NCBI GenBank assembly: GCA_963811335.1
Contig: CAWERB010000015.1
Span: forward strand, 1-64,000
DNA: 64,000 nt
Direction of reading: 5' to 3'
Source of the DNA: Trebonia sp963811335
GTDB lineage: Bacteria; Actinomycetota; Actinomycetes; Streptosporangiales; Streptosporangiaceae
The notes beneath the pieces were generated by a model. The model had not been told where the DNA came from and did not search any database. It saw only the letters and a program-made list of their open reading frames with translations. Below are positions 44,593-55,211 of the stretch, piece by piece (position 1 is the first letter of the stretch; every line of letters starts with the position of its first letter). The position numbers and the translations under genes are program-made.

Positions 44593-46512
44593 ATGGCGGA
44601 GATCCCCGAGTTCACCACGCGGCCGGAGCTCGCGGGGACGTTCGGGATGGTGGCATCGACGCACTGGCTCGCCACGGCCGCGGGCATGGCCGTACTCGAG
44701 CGGGGCGGTAACGCGTTCGACGCGGCGGCCGCCGCCGGGTTCACCCTTCAGGTCGTCGAGCCGCACCTGAACGGCCCGGGCGGCGAGGTGCCGGTCATCG
44801 GGCACGACGCGCGGCGCGGCGAGACGTTCGTCGTCTGCGGGCAGGGCACCGCGCCGGCCGCCGCCACCGCCGCGGCGTACACGGGCCTCGGCCTTGACCT
44901 GGTGCCGGGCAGCGGGCTGCTCGCCGCGACCGTCCCCGGCGCGTTCGGCGGCTGGCTGCTGCTGCTGCGCGAGTACGGCACGCTCCGGCTGCGCGACGTG
45001 CTGAGCTACGCAATCGGCTACGCGGCGGGCGGCTACCCCCTGGTTCCCGCGATCAGCTGGTCGATCGCCAGCGTCGCCGACCTGTTCCGCGAGCACTGGC
45101 ACACCTCGGCCGAGGCCTACCTGCCCGGCGGCGGCGTCCCCGCGCCGGGCACCAGGTTCGCCAACCGCGCGCTCGCCGCCACCTACGAGCGCATTCTCGC
45201 CGAAGCGGAGGCCGCTGGCGCCGACCGCGACGCGCAGCTCGAGGCCGCCCGCCGTGCCTGGTACGACGGCTTCGTCGCCGAGGAGATCGGCAAGTTCGCC
45301 ACCACCGAGGTGATGGACGTGACCGGGATGAGGCACCGCGGGCTGCTCACCGCCCACGACCTGTCCACCTGGCACGCTCGCCTCGAGGCGCCCGCCAGCC
45401 GGGACTACCACGGGCTGACGGTCGCCAAGACCGGCCCCTGGGGGCAGGGCCCCGTCTTCCTGCAGCAGCTCGCCCTGCTCGAGGGCACCGGCCTCACGGC
45501 CATGGGACCGGGGTCGCCCGACTTCATCCACACGGTGACCGAGGCGGCCAAGCTCGCTTTCGCCGACCGGGAGGCCTGGTACGGCGACCCCGCGTTCACC
45601 GACGTGCCGCTCGGTGACCTGCTTTCCGCGCCTTACAACGACGAGCGGCGCGCGCTCATCGGGGAAACCGCGAGCCTGGAGCTGCGGCCCGGCCGCCCGG
45701 GAGGCCGGCCGCCCCGGCTGCCCGGGTTCGCCACGCTCCCGTTCGGTACACCCGACCTCGGCCCAGGCGAGCGCGGCCCAGGCGAGCGCGGCACTGGCGG
45801 GCGGGGCACTGCCGAGCGCGGCACCACCGGGCGGGGGCGGGGAAGCGGCGACCCGGGGATCGACCCGGCGACCGGCGAGCCGCTCGGCCGCGCGAGCGGG
45901 CCGGCGGGCGGCTCCGGCCTGCACCCGCCGCGCGGCGACACCTGCCACCTCGACGTGGCGGACCGCTGGGGGAACGTGGTCACCGCGACGCCGAGCGGCG
46001 GCTGGCTGCAGTCCTCGCCGGTCATCCCGTCCCTCGGCTTCTGCCTCGGCACCCGGGCGCAGATGTTCACGCTCACCCCGGGCCTGCCCGCGACGATCGC
46101 GCCTGGCAAGCGGCCGCGGACCACGCTGACCCCGACGCTGGTGCTGCGCGGCGGCGAGCCGTACCTGGCGTTCGGCACGCCCGGCGGGGACCAGCAGGAC
46201 CAGTGGACGCTCGGCTTCTTCCTGAACCACGTGCACTTCGGCATGAACCTGCAGCAGGCGATCGACTTCCCGGCGTTCCACTCCGCGCACATGCCGTCGT
46301 CGTTCTACCCGCGCGAGGCCTACCCGGGCCGCCTCGACGTGGAGTCCAGGGCCGGCGACGCGGTCATCGCCGAGCTCGCCCGGCGCGGCCACGACGTGCA
46401 CGTGCAGCCGCCGTGGTCGCTCGGCCGGATCAGCGCCGTCGCCCGCAGGAACGGCATGCTCTACGCCGCCGCCAACCCGCGCGGCATGCAGGGCTACGCC
46501 GCCGGCCGCTAA
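44593..46512 (+). CDS. gamma-glutamyltransferase family protein
   Basis: A 639-residue Ntn hydrolase precursor. The autocatalytic cleavage/nucleophile Thr is Thr450 in PRGDTCHLDVAD; the large-chain motif is ASTHWLATAAGMAVLERGGNAFDAA at the start, and the substrate segment is the late FGTPGGDQQDQW. The residues just before the nucleophile contain a GERG-rich low-complexity loop encoded by imperfect repeats. No signal peptide is visible. GGTs transfer or hydrolyse the gamma-glutamyl group of glutathione-like compounds; actinomycetes use mycothiol, so the natural substrate is open. Confidence 0.9.
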   Translation: MAEIPEFTTRPELAGTFGMVASTHWLATAAGMAVLERGGNAFDAAAAAGFTLQVVEPHLNGPGGEVPVIGHDARRGETFVVCGQGTAPAAATAAAYTGLGLDLVPGSGLLAATVPGAFGGWLLLLREYGTLRLRDVLSYAIGYAAGGYPLVPAISWSIASVADLFREHWHTSAEAYLPGGGVPAPGTRFANRALAATYERILAEAEAAGADRDAQLEAARRAWYDGFVAEEIGKFATTEVMDVTGMRHRGLLTAHDLSTWHARLEAPASRDYHGLTVAKTGPWGQGPVFLQQLALLEGTGLTAMGPGSPDFIHTVTEAAKLAFADREAWYGDPAFTDVPLGDLLSAPYNDERRALIGETASLELRPGRPGGRPPRLPGFATLPFGTPDLGPGERGPGERGTGGRGTAERGTTGRGRGSGDPGIDPATGEPLGRASGPAGGSGLHPPRGDTCHLDVADRWGNVVTATPSGGWLQSSPVIPSLGFCLGTRAQMFTLTPGLPATIAPGKRPRTTLTPTLVLRGGEPYLAFGTPGGDQQDQWTLGFFLNHVHFGMNLQQAIDFPAFHSAHMPSSFYPREAYPGRLDVESRAGDAVIAELARRGHDVHVQPPWSLGRISAVARRNGMLYAAANPRGMQGYAAGR

Positions 46513-46608
46513 TCCGGTCAGAGACGGGCAGCTAATCCGGTAAATCTGAGCGCCGCAGGTCAGCGCCTGAAATGCCTGCGAGGGCGCCGGAATTGCACAG
46601 GTTCACCC

Positions 46609-46622
46609 ATGACAGTTGTCAT
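46609..46622. promoter_or_regulatory. inverted repeat before the ABC-2/two-component operon
   Basis: ATGACA-GT-TGTCAT lies about 103 bp before the exporter ATPase start. It is a plausible site for the NarL-type regulator encoded at the end of the same operon. Confidence 0.5.
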
Positions 46623-46724
46623 AGGCGAACTCTGAGCCCCGACACTACCCAGATGTCTAGACCACATGATGGGATGCGTTGGTACGCGAAACCATCCCAA
46701 TCCCAACCCCCAGGGGAACTGCTA

Positions 46725-47660
46725 ATGAGCCACAGCGGAACGGGGCCCGTCGTCTCGTTCGATAACGTCAGCAAGCACTACGGCAGCCTCAAGGCGGTCG
46801 ACGGGCTGAGCCTCGAGCTCCGTAGCGGCGAGACCGTCGCCTTGCTCGGCCCGAACGGCGCCGGCAAGTCAACCTCCCTCGACATGCTCCTCGCCCTGCG
46901 CAAGCCCACCGCGGGCAAGATCCGAATGTTCGGCCAGGACCCGTACCACGCGGTCAAGTCCGGCGCGGTCGGCGCGATGCTCCAGTCCGGCGGACTGATG
47001 CCGGAGGTGACGGTCGGCGAGCTGGTGGCGCTGGTCGCGGGCCTGCACCCGCGGCCCGTTCCGGTCGAGACCACGCTGCGCCGGGCCGGCATCGCGGACA
47101 TCGCCGGCCAGCGGGTTGACCGGATCTCCGGCGGGCAGACGCAGCGCGTCAGGTTCGCGCTGGCGATCGCCGGCGAGTGCGACCTGATCGTGCTCGACGA
47201 GCCGACCACGGCGATGGACGTGGAGACCAGGCGGCGGTTCTGGTCCTCCATGAAGGAAGAGGTCGCCGAGGGCAAGACCCTGCTGTTCGCCACGCACTAC
47301 CTCGAGGAGGCCGACCAGGCGGCCGACCGCATCCTGGTCATCAACCGGGGACGGCTGCTCGCCGACGGGACGCCGGAGGACATCAAGAAGCGGGCGGGTG
47401 CCAAGCGGATGTCCTTCCGGCTGCCCGGCGCGGACCAGGCGGTGCTCGTCGGCCTGCCCGGCGTGGTCAGCGTGGAGACCAGGCACGACCTGGTGCAGAT
47501 CCAGACGGAGGACTCCGACGCGACGCTGTACGCGGTGCTCGACGCCGGCTACCGGCCGAGCGAGATCGAGGTCGGCAGCCTCGGCCTTGAGCAGGCGTTC
47601 CTCGCCATCACCGCGGAAGACGACCAGGCCAACGGCCACGAGCCGGTTCCCGCACGCTAA
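46725..47660 (+). CDS. ABC-2 exporter ATPase
   Basis: A 311-residue ATPase: Walker A GPNGAGKST, Q-loop MLQSGGLMPE, signature ISGGQTQRV, Walker B LIVLDEPTTAMD and switch His in ATHYLEEAD, followed by the C-terminal extension typical of drug-export (DrrA-like) ATPases. ATG 46725 has AGGGGAACTG upstream, and earlier in-frame ATGs are rejected for that reason. It leads an operon: ATPase, permease, sensor kinase, response regulator. Confidence 0.93.
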   Translation: MSHSGTGPVVSFDNVSKHYGSLKAVDGLSLELRSGETVALLGPNGAGKSTSLDMLLALRKPTAGKIRMFGQDPYHAVKSGAVGAMLQSGGLMPEVTVGELVALVAGLHPRPVPVETTLRRAGIADIAGQRVDRISGGQTQRVRFALAIAGECDLIVLDEPTTAMDVETRRRFWSSMKEEVAEGKTLLFATHYLEEADQAADRILVINRGRLLADGTPEDIKKRAGAKRMSFRLPGADQAVLVGLPGVVSVETRHDLVQIQTEDSDATLYAVLDAGYRPSEIEVGSLGLEQAFLAITAEDDQANGHEPVPAR

Positions 47661-47694
47661 GCGCACATCCGACGCTGACAGGAGACGAGAAACA

Positions 47695-48423
47695 ATGCGC
47701 GGCATATTGCTGCTGACGCGGGCCGAGATCAACCGGCTGCGCCGCAACAGAAGGTACCTGATCTTCACCGTGGGCCTGCCGGTGATCCTTTACCTCATCA
47801 TCGGCAAGCAGGCGACAAGCAAGGCGTACGGCGTGGATTTCGCGGCGTACTACATGGTCGCGATGGCGACGTTCGGCGCGTTCGCCGGGGCGCTCAACGG
47901 CAACTCCATCAGGATCTCCGAGGAGCGCAAGGTCGGCTGGATCAGGCAGCTGCGGCTCACCCCGCTGCCTGCCAACGCCTACGTGGTCGCCAAGATCCTG
48001 ACCTCCATGGCGACCACGATCCCGTCGGTCGTGATCGTGCTGCTCCTCGGCCGCTTCTACGGCGGCGTGCACCTGGCGGCCTGGCAGTGGCTGGTGATCG
48101 CGGTCATCATCTGGCTCGGGTCGACGATCTTCGCCGCGCTCGCGGTCGCGGTGGGCTACCGGTTCCCGCCGGACCAGGTGCAGCCGATCACGTTGCTGCT
48201 GTACTTCACGTTCACCATCCTCGGCGGGATCTGGTTCCCGCTCGGCGGCGCGCTGCAGACCATCGGCAAGGGCACGCCAACCTACGAGGCGGTGAAGATC
48301 TCCACCGACGTCATCGGCAACGTGTCGGTGCCGTACGGCCTGGTCCTCGGCCTGGTGATCTGGCTGGCGATCTTCGCGGGGCTGGCCACGCTCTCGGTGC
48401 GCTCGATGGCGGAAGCGGTCTAA
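47695..48423 (+). CDS. ABC-2 type exporter permease
   Basis: A 242-residue permease with six spans (IFTVGLPVILYLIIGKQA, YYMVAMATFGAFAGALNG, TTIPSVVIVLLLG and others) and the amphipathic SEERKVGWIRQLRLTPLP helix of ABC-2 proteins. GGAGACGAGAAACA precedes ATG 47695. It pairs with the ATPase just upstream to export lipids, antibiotics or peptides; the substrate is unknown. The two-component pair follows. Confidence 0.92.
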   Translation: MRGILLLTRAEINRLRRNRRYLIFTVGLPVILYLIIGKQATSKAYGVDFAAYYMVAMATFGAFAGALNGNSIRISEERKVGWIRQLRLTPLPANAYVVAKILTSMATTIPSVVIVLLLGRFYGGVHLAAWQWLVIAVIIWLGSTIFAALAVAVGYRFPPDQVQPITLLLYFTFTILGGIWFPLGGALQTIGKGTPTYEAVKISTDVIGNVSVPYGLVLGLVIWLAIFAGLATLSVRSMAEAV

Positions 48424-48432
48424 CCGGGTGAA

Positions 48433-49724
48433 GTGGCGGGTATCGGTACCGTTATGTCCATTTGGTCCGCCGATCGCGTGGTGCTCAGCGCGGGGCCCTC
48501 CGACCGGGGGCCCCTCGCTGGGTACCGCACCCGGGCTGGCCGGGTGGCCGGGATCGTGTTCACCGGGATCTGGCTGGCGTACCTCATCGGCCCGGTCGTC
48601 GACCTGATCACCCAGCACTACAGCGCGATCGACCGGGCCGCGGGGCTCTCCATCATCGCGGCCTTCTGCGTCATCTACGTGACCCTGGTGCCGAACTGGC
48701 CGATGGGCCCCCGGTACGCCCACGCCTGGCCTCGCCGCGCTCTTCGCGCTGGCGGCGGCCGCCTGCATCCTGTTCGGCGGCATGGGCGCGGCCAGCTTGT
48801 GGATCTTCGTGTCGTCCGCCTCCGGGCTGCTCGTCGCTAACCACCGCTGGGCGGTGCGGGTGATCGCGGCGGTCGTCGCCTGCTACGTGTTCTTCTGCTA
48901 CACCGGCCACGTCGCCATGACGGACTTCCTCGGCAACCTGCTGCCGGTGACGTTCCTCGGCCTGGTCATGATCGGCCTGCGCAGGCAGCTGCAGCTGACC
49001 AGCGAGCTGCGCCGGGCGCGCGAGGAGGTGGCGCAGCTGGCGGCGAGCGAGGAGCGGGTGCGGCTGGCCCGCGACATGCACGACCTGACCGGCCAGTCGC
49101 TGTCGGTGATCACGCTCAAGTCAGAACTGGCCACGCGGCTGCTGTCCCGGCTGCCGGACAGCCCAGAGCGGGACCGGGTACGGGAAGAGATCGAGGGGGT
49201 CGCCGCGGTGAGCCGGCAGACGCTGCACGACATCCGCGAGGCGATCAGCGGTTACCGGCGGCCGACGCTCGCCGTGGAGGTCATCACCGCCCGTGCGGCC
49301 CTGGTCAGCGCGGGTATCGCCGCCGAGGACGACCCGGGGCTCCTGCTGGCGTCCGGCACGTTCGACCCGGACGCGGAGGCGGCGCTCGCCTGGTGCCTGC
49401 GCGAGGCGGTCACCAACGTGGTCCGTCACTCCGGCGCGAAGCACTGCCGCATCAGCCTCACCAGCCATCACGACAGCGTCACCCTGGTGGTGAGCGATGA
49501 CGGCCGCGGGCACGTCTCGCCGGGCGCCCGGGACGCCGGCCCGGACGCCCGGCCCGGGCGCCGGGCCGCGGGCCGCGACGGCGGGCACCGGGCTGCGCGG
49601 CATGTCCGAGCGGCTCAGCGCGGCCGGCGGCTCGCTCGAGCTCCGCCCGGACGCGCGCCCGGGCTTCTGCCTCACGGCCACCGTCCCCGCGCACCCTGAG
49701 CAGGTGACATCATCGGGGACGTGA
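48433..49724 (+). pseudogene. NarL-type sensor histidine kinase, two frameshifts
   Basis: About 430 residues. The membrane part (IVFTGIWLAYLIGPVVDLI, LSIIAAFCVIYVTLV) changes frame near 48735 into WIFVSSASGLLVANHRW and more spans. The HisKA_3 box RLARDMHDLTGQSLSVITLK carries the phospho-His, and the ATPase has CLREAVTNVVRHSGA. A second change between 49540 and 49595 restores TGLRGMSERLSAAGGSLEL and the stop. GTG 48433 or ATG 48454 may be the start. The stop overlaps the regulator start by 4 bp. DesK/LiaS-like kinases of this layout sense membrane state or an exported drug. Confidence 0.8.
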
Positions 49725-50332
49725 TCCGGGTGCTGCTCGCCGAGGACCAGGCGATGATCCGCGAGGCCCTCGCGGCGCTGCTGTCGTTCGAGGACGACAT
49801 CGAGGTGGTCGCCCAGGTGGGCCGGGGCGACGAGGTGACGGCCGCGGCGCGGGCCGCCAAGCCGGACGTCGCGCTGCTCGACATCGAGATGCCCGGCCTG
49901 GACGGCCTCAGCGCCGCCGCCGCGCTGCGCGCGGCGTGCCCGGACCTTAAGATCATCATCCTCACCACGTTCGGCCGTCCCGGTTACCTGCGCCGGGCGA
50001 TGGAATCTGGCGCGTCCGGCTTCATCGTCAAGGACTCGCCGGCGGGCAAGCTCGCCCGCACCATCCGCGCCGTCCTCGCCGGCCAGCGCGTCATCGACCC
50101 CGACCTGGCCGCCGCCGCGCTCGCCGAGGGCCCGAACCCGCTCACCCCGCGCGAGAAGGACGTGCTCGGCGCCGCCGCGAACAACGACGGCGCCACCCTC
50201 GCCCAGATAGCCGCCGCCGTGTACCTGTCGGAAGGCACGGTCAGGAACTACCTCAGCTCGTGCATCCAGAAGACCGGCACCCGCAACCGCGCCGAAGCCG
50301 TCCGCGTCGCCCAGGACCGCGGCTGGCTGTAA
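49721..50332 (+). CDS. NarL/DesR-type response regulator
   Basis: 203 residues: receiver with phospho-Asp54 (DVALLDIEMPGLDGL) and conserved Lys in FIVKDSPAG, then a LuxR HTH (LTPREKDVLGAAANN, VYLSEGTVRNYLSSC). GTG 49721 overlaps the kinase stop. It is intact although its partner kinase is broken. The likely targets are the operon's own promoter, at the inverted repeat 46609-46622, and perhaps other envelope genes. Confidence 0.93.
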   Translation: MIRVLLAEDQAMIREALAALLSFEDDIEVVAQVGRGDEVTAAARAAKPDVALLDIEMPGLDGLSAAAALRAACPDLKIIILTTFGRPGYLRRAMESGASGFIVKDSPAGKLARTIRAVLAGQRVIDPDLAAAALAEGPNPLTPREKDVLGAAANNDGATLAQIAAAVYLSEGTVRNYLSSCIQKTGTRNRAEAVRVAQDRGWL

Positions 50333-50360
50333 GGGCGGCCGACGGCCATAGGATGACCGG

Positions 50361-53300
50361 GTGGCAACCCCTGGTTATCTCCGCTTTCCGCACCTCCACG
50401 ATGACCTGCTCGCCTTCGTCGCCGAAGATGACGTCTGGCTCGCCCCCGCGGAAGGCGGCCGCGCCTGGCGGCTGACCGCAGACGGCGGCCAGGCCAGCCA
50501 CCCGAGGTTCGCACCGGACGGCGCGACGATCGCCTGGACGAGCTGGCGTGACGGCGGCATCCCCGAGGTCTACACCGCCGACACGGACGGCGGCATCGCC
50601 ACCCGCCGCACCTACTGGGGCGACATGCGGACCCGCGTCACCGGCTGGACGCGGGACGGCGAGGTGCTCGCCATCACCGCCGTCGACCAGCCGTCGGCGC
50701 AGCGCACCATGGCGTACGCGGTGCCGCTCGGCGCTCCGCCGCGCCGCCTGCCGTTCGGCCAGGTCAACGACCTGGCTCGGTCGGAGTCCGCGACGGTGCT
50801 GCTGACCGCGCAGCGCGGCGACCCGGCCCACTGGAAGCGCTACCGCGGCGGCACCGCCGGACGCCTGTGGGTGGCTCGCGGTGAAGACCCGCTGTTCACC
50901 CGGGTGCTGAGCCAGCTCACCGGCCAGCTCGCCGCCCCGATGATCATCGACGGCCGCCTTGTCTTCCTGTCCGACCACGAGGGCACCGGCAACATCTACT
51001 CCACCACCCTGGACGGCGGCGACCTGCGCAGGCACACCGACCACGACGGCTTCTACGTGCGCAACCCGGCGACCGACGGCAGCCACGTCGTCTACCACGT
51101 GGCCGGCGACATCTGGCGGCTGGACAGCCTGGACGCCGCCGCGCGGCCGCGCAAGCTGGACATACAGCTCACCGCGCCGCCCGCGGCCCGCGCGCCGCGG
51201 GTGATCACCGCCGCTGACCACCTCGGCGAACTCGGCTGCGACCACGCCGGCCAGGCGAGCGTGGTCGAGGTGCGCGGCACCGTGCACTGGCTGACGCACG
51301 CCGACGGCCCGGCCCGGGCGCTGTCGGTGAACCCGGCGGCCCGCGCCCGGCTGCCCGTCATCCTCGGCACGACGGGCAAGGTCGCCTGGGTCACCGACGC
51401 CGGCGCCAATAACACCAGGGGCCGGGACGCCATCCAGGTAGCCGAGATCGACGCGGAGTCAGCCGCCACCGTTGCGACTCTCACCTCAGTCGACCTTGGC
51501 AACATCACACGGCTCGTGGCATCGCCCGACGGTGCCAGGCTCGCCGCCGCATCGCACGACGGGCGGCTGGCCCTGATTGACGTCGAGTCCGGTGAGGTCA
51601 CCGAGCTCACCGCGAACGACGACGGCGACATCGAGGACGTCTCCTGGTCACCCGACTCGGCCTGGCTCGCCTGGGCGCAGCCGGGCCCGCAGCCGCTGGC
51701 CAGGATCAGGCTGGGCCGGGTGGCGGACGGCTTCACGGTGGACGTGACCGACGGCCGCTTCGTCGACAGCGACCCGGTGTTCACCGTGGACGGGCTGTAC
51801 CTGGCGTTCCTGTCCCGCCGCACCTTCGACCCGGTCTACGACGCGCACTCGTTCGACCTGTCGTTCCCCTTCGGTGCCCGGCCGTACCTGGTCCCGCTGG
51901 CCGCGCACACGCTGTCGCCGTTCGGCCCGCTGCCCGGCGGCCGCCCGGTCGGCGGTGGTGACAACGGCAAGGACGCCCCGGAACGGGTGCGGCTGACCGT
52001 GGACACCGACGGCATCTCCTCCCGCGTGGTGGCGGTCCCGGTGGACGAGGCGCGCTACCACGGCCTGGCCGCCGCCAAGGGCGGCCTGCTGTGGCTGCGC
52101 TCCCCGCTGTCCGGCGTGCTCGGCGAGGGGATCGCCGACCCGGACGACGCGCACCCGCGGCCCGCGCTGGAGCGGTTCGACCTGCGCAAGCGCGAGTCGA
52201 GCGTCCTCGCTGGCGAGGTCAGCTGGTTCGCGGTGAGCGGCGACGGCGCCCGGCTCGTCATCGGCGACCGGGCCGACGTGCGCGTCGTCCCCGCCGACCG
52301 GAAGGCGGACAACGGCTCGTCCGACGAAGTGGTCAACGTGGACCTGACCCGGGCGCGGTTCCTCGCGGACCCGGCGGCGCTGTGGCGGCACGCGTACGCG
52401 GAGTTCGGCCGGCTGCTGCGCCGCGACTTCTGGACGACGGACATGTCCGGCGTGGACTGGGACGGGGTCCTCGAGGAGTACCGGTTCCTGCTCGACCGGG
52501 TCAGGACCTCGGCCGAGTTCGGCGACCTGCTGTGGGAGGTGGCCGGGGAACTCGCCACGTCGCACGCCTACGTCATGCCGTCGGGCACCTTCTCCAACCG
52601 CTCGGCGCAGCGCGGCCAGCCCGCCGCCCTGCTCGGCGCGGACGTGGTCCGCGCGCCGGACGGGCGCTGGATCGTGGAACGGGTGCTGCCCGGCGAGTCG
52701 TCCGACCCGCACGCCCGCTCGCCGTTCACCGCCCCCGGCGTGGCCGTCCGCGAGGGCGACGAGATCCTCGCGGTGGACGGCCGGCCTTTGGATGCGGTGC
52801 ACGGCCCGTGGCCGGCCCTGGCGGGCACGCACGGCAAGCCGGTCGAGCTGACGGTCAAGCCCGCCGACCCGTCCCTGGTACCCCGCCCGCCGGCCCCCGC
52901 CGAGGACGACAAGGACGAGCGCGAAGGACGGCGCCGGACAGCGCTGACAGCCACAAGGACGAGGCGAAGGACGCGCTCACACAGCTTCCGCATCCGCTCC
53001 GGCCTCCGCCGCCGAGCCGGCCTCCCCGGCTCGCCGAGCCGCGGCTCGCTCCGGCACCGCCGCCGGTCCGACGCGCCGCCGACGCTGCCGCCGACGCCGG
53101 ACCGCCGCCGCGGCCGGGGCGCCCGCGCTCGAGTTCCCGGAAACCCGCCGCGTGGTGATCGTGCCGCTGTACGACGACCGCCGTCTCCGTTACCAGGACT
53201 GGGTGGCGAGCCGCCGCGCGGCCGTCCGCACCAGGTCCGACGGCCGGGTCGGCTACCTGCACGTGCCCGACATGATGGGCGAGGGCTGGGCGCACCTGCA

Positions 53301-53874
53301 CCGCGACCTGCGCGCCGAGATGAGCCGCGACGCGCTCATCGTCGACGTGCGCGGCAACCGCGGCGGGCACACCTCGCAGCTGATCGTCGAGAAGCTCGCC
53401 CGCCGGATACTCGGCTGGAAGATACCGCGGCACCTGCGCCCGTACAGCTACCCGCAGGAGGCCCGCCGCGGCCCGATGGTCGCGCTCACCGACGAGTTCG
53501 CCGGCTCCGACGGCGACATCGTGACCGCCGCGATCAAGTCGCTCGGCCTCGGCCCGGTGATCGGCACCCGCACCTGGGGCGGCGTGGTCGGCATCGACGG
53601 GGCCGGGCACGGCCTGGTGGACGGCACCCGGATCACCATCCCGCGCTACGCCTCCTGGTTCAACGAGTTCGGCTGGTCCGTGGAGAACTACGGCGTCGAT
53701 CCCGACACGGAGGTCTTCATCACCCCCGACGACTGGGCCGCCGGCCACGACCCGCAGCTCGAGGTGGGCGTCGACCGCGCGCTTGCGCTGCTCGAGGAGA
53801 ACCCGCGGCCACCGCTGCCGTCCCCGTCCACCGGCCCGGTCAAGCGCCGCCCGCCCCTCCCGCCCCGCGGCTAA
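50361..53874 (+). pseudogene. tricorn protease homologue, two frame changes in the linker
   Basis: About 1170 residues when bridged. The first about 650 form two beta-propellers (repeats such as FAPDGATIAWTSWRDGGIPEVY and WSPDSAWLAWAQPG). A helical C1 domain has His in ELATSHAYVMPSG, then a PDZ (VREGDEILAVDGRPLDAV). The frame is lost in the charged linker at about 52925 and again near 53050, then resumes at IVPLYDDRRLRYQDW with the S41-like core and nucleophile in DEFAGSDGDIV. Tricorn trims peptides from the proteasome into 2-4-mers. GTG 50361 is the start. The linker is low-complexity, so the true sequence there is uncertain. Confidence 0.85.
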
Positions 53875-55080
53875 CCCGGCCGGGTGAGCAGGTCCTGCCC
53901 GTGCTTGCGCAGCTCGGCGACCGAAGTCATGCCCAGGAACTGCATGGTGGACCGGAACTGCCCGGACAACAGGTCGAGCGCGCGGTCCACGCCCGCCTCG
54001 CCGCCGACCATCAGCCCGTACAGGTAGGCCCGGCCGAGCACCGCCGCGTCCGCGCCGAGGGCGAGCGCGATCGCCACGTCCGAGCCGTGCCGCACGCCCG
54101 AGTCGACAAGCACCGTGAACGACGGCCCGACGGCCTCGCGGACCGGGCCGATCAGCTCGACCGGGGCGACGGCACGGTCGAACTGCCGGCCGCCGTGGTT
54201 GGACAGCTGAACCCCGTCCAGTCCGAGCTCGGCGGCCCGGCGGGCATCGGCCGGCCCGACCGGCCCCTTGAGCAGCAGCTTGCCCGTCCACCTGGCCCGC
54301 AGGTCGGCGATGTCGGCCCAGTTGAGGTCGGCGTCGAAGAAATCCGCCGTCTTCATCACCGTCGTCGGTGCCCGGCCGGCGAAGTTCGCGTAGTCAAGCG
54401 CCGGGCCGGACAGCAGCCGGTACCAGTAGCCAGGCCGGGCCGCCACGGACGCCATCGTGGACAGGGTGAGCGCGGGCGGCATGGACAGCCCGTTGCGCAG
54501 GTCCCGCACGCGGTTGCCCGCCACGATCGTGTCGACGGTCACCACGAGCGTCGAGTACCCGTGGTCCGGCCGCCCGGGCGACCAGGTCGAAAGCCTGCGC
54601 GCGGTCGCGCAGCAGGTACAGCTGGAACCACAGGTTCCCGTCGGCGCCGGCCCCCGCCCGTAGCTCCTCGATCCCGGTCGACGCCATGGTGGACAGGGTG
54701 TAGGGCACCCCGTGCCGCCGCGCGGACCGAGCCGCGCCGATCTCGCCGTCCGGGTGCAGCATCCGGGTGTACCCGACCGGCCCGAGCAGCAGCGGAACCG
54801 GCAGCGTCGCGCCGAGGACCGGGGCGGACGTGTCCGCCGCCGCCACGCCTGCCAGCACCCGGGGCAGGAACCGCCAGGACCGGAACGCCGCCACGTTCGC
54901 CGTGACCCCGATCTCCTCGTCGGCGCCGCCGTCAACATAGTCGAACACCGGCTTGGGGATGCCGCGCCTGGCCGCCCGGCGCAGGTCGGCCACGTCATAA
55001 CAGGCGCCGAGGCGCCGCTCCGTCGCGTTGAGCGTGACTCCGCGCAGCCGGACCAGCTTGCGCATCTCGCGCAGTCTCAT
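53871..55080 (-). pseudogene. FMN-dependent alpha-hydroxy-acid dehydrogenase (lactate oxidase-like), one frameshift
   Basis: About 400 residues. ATG 55080 begins MRLREMRKLVRLRGVTLN, followed by VFDYVDGGADEE (FMN phosphate side), LGPVGYTRMLHPDGE and ASTGIEELRA. After a frame change near 54570 come VVTVDTIVAGNR, LLLKGPV (catalytic Lys), the active-site LSNHGGRQFD with catalytic His, and DSGVRHGSDVAIALALGA. Such enzymes oxidise lactate, glycolate or mandelate to the 2-oxo acid. It is divergent from an FMN reductase gene. The plus-strand tricorn frame that runs over this gene is a read-through artefact. Confidence 0.83.
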
Positions 55081-55161
55081 GCTGGCGACCATACGCCGGG
55101 CCGCCCGGTCTGCGAAGATCGCCATGGCCCAAGAGAAAGACCGACGGCTTGTGCCGCCGCA

Positions 55162-55188
55162 CAGGCAGCAGGCAGCAGGCAGCAGGCC
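55162..55188. repeat. CAGGCAG heptamer repeat
   Basis: CAGGCAG is repeated about 3.5 times just before the FMN-reductase gene, ending next to its GGGAGAGG ribosome-binding site. This is a short slippage repeat that could alter expression. Confidence 0.7.
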
Positions 55189-55211
55189 AGCAGGGAGAGG
55201 ATCGCGGCATC

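Noticed and set aside
44452..46401. 649-codon minus-strand frame over the gamma-glutamyltransferase gene
   Set aside because: Antisense shadow of an intact GGT with all catalytic motifs; composition is low-complexity Arg/Gly/Glu.
46505..46545. GCTAATCCGGT direct repeats after the GGT stop
   Set aside because: Two 11-bp copies only, one containing the stop codon; too short to support a feature.
52930..54905. Extended C-terminus of the tricorn frame
   Set aside because: After the linker break the frame reads out-of-frame DNA and then the antisense of the hydroxy-acid oxidase gene, so it is not protein sequence.
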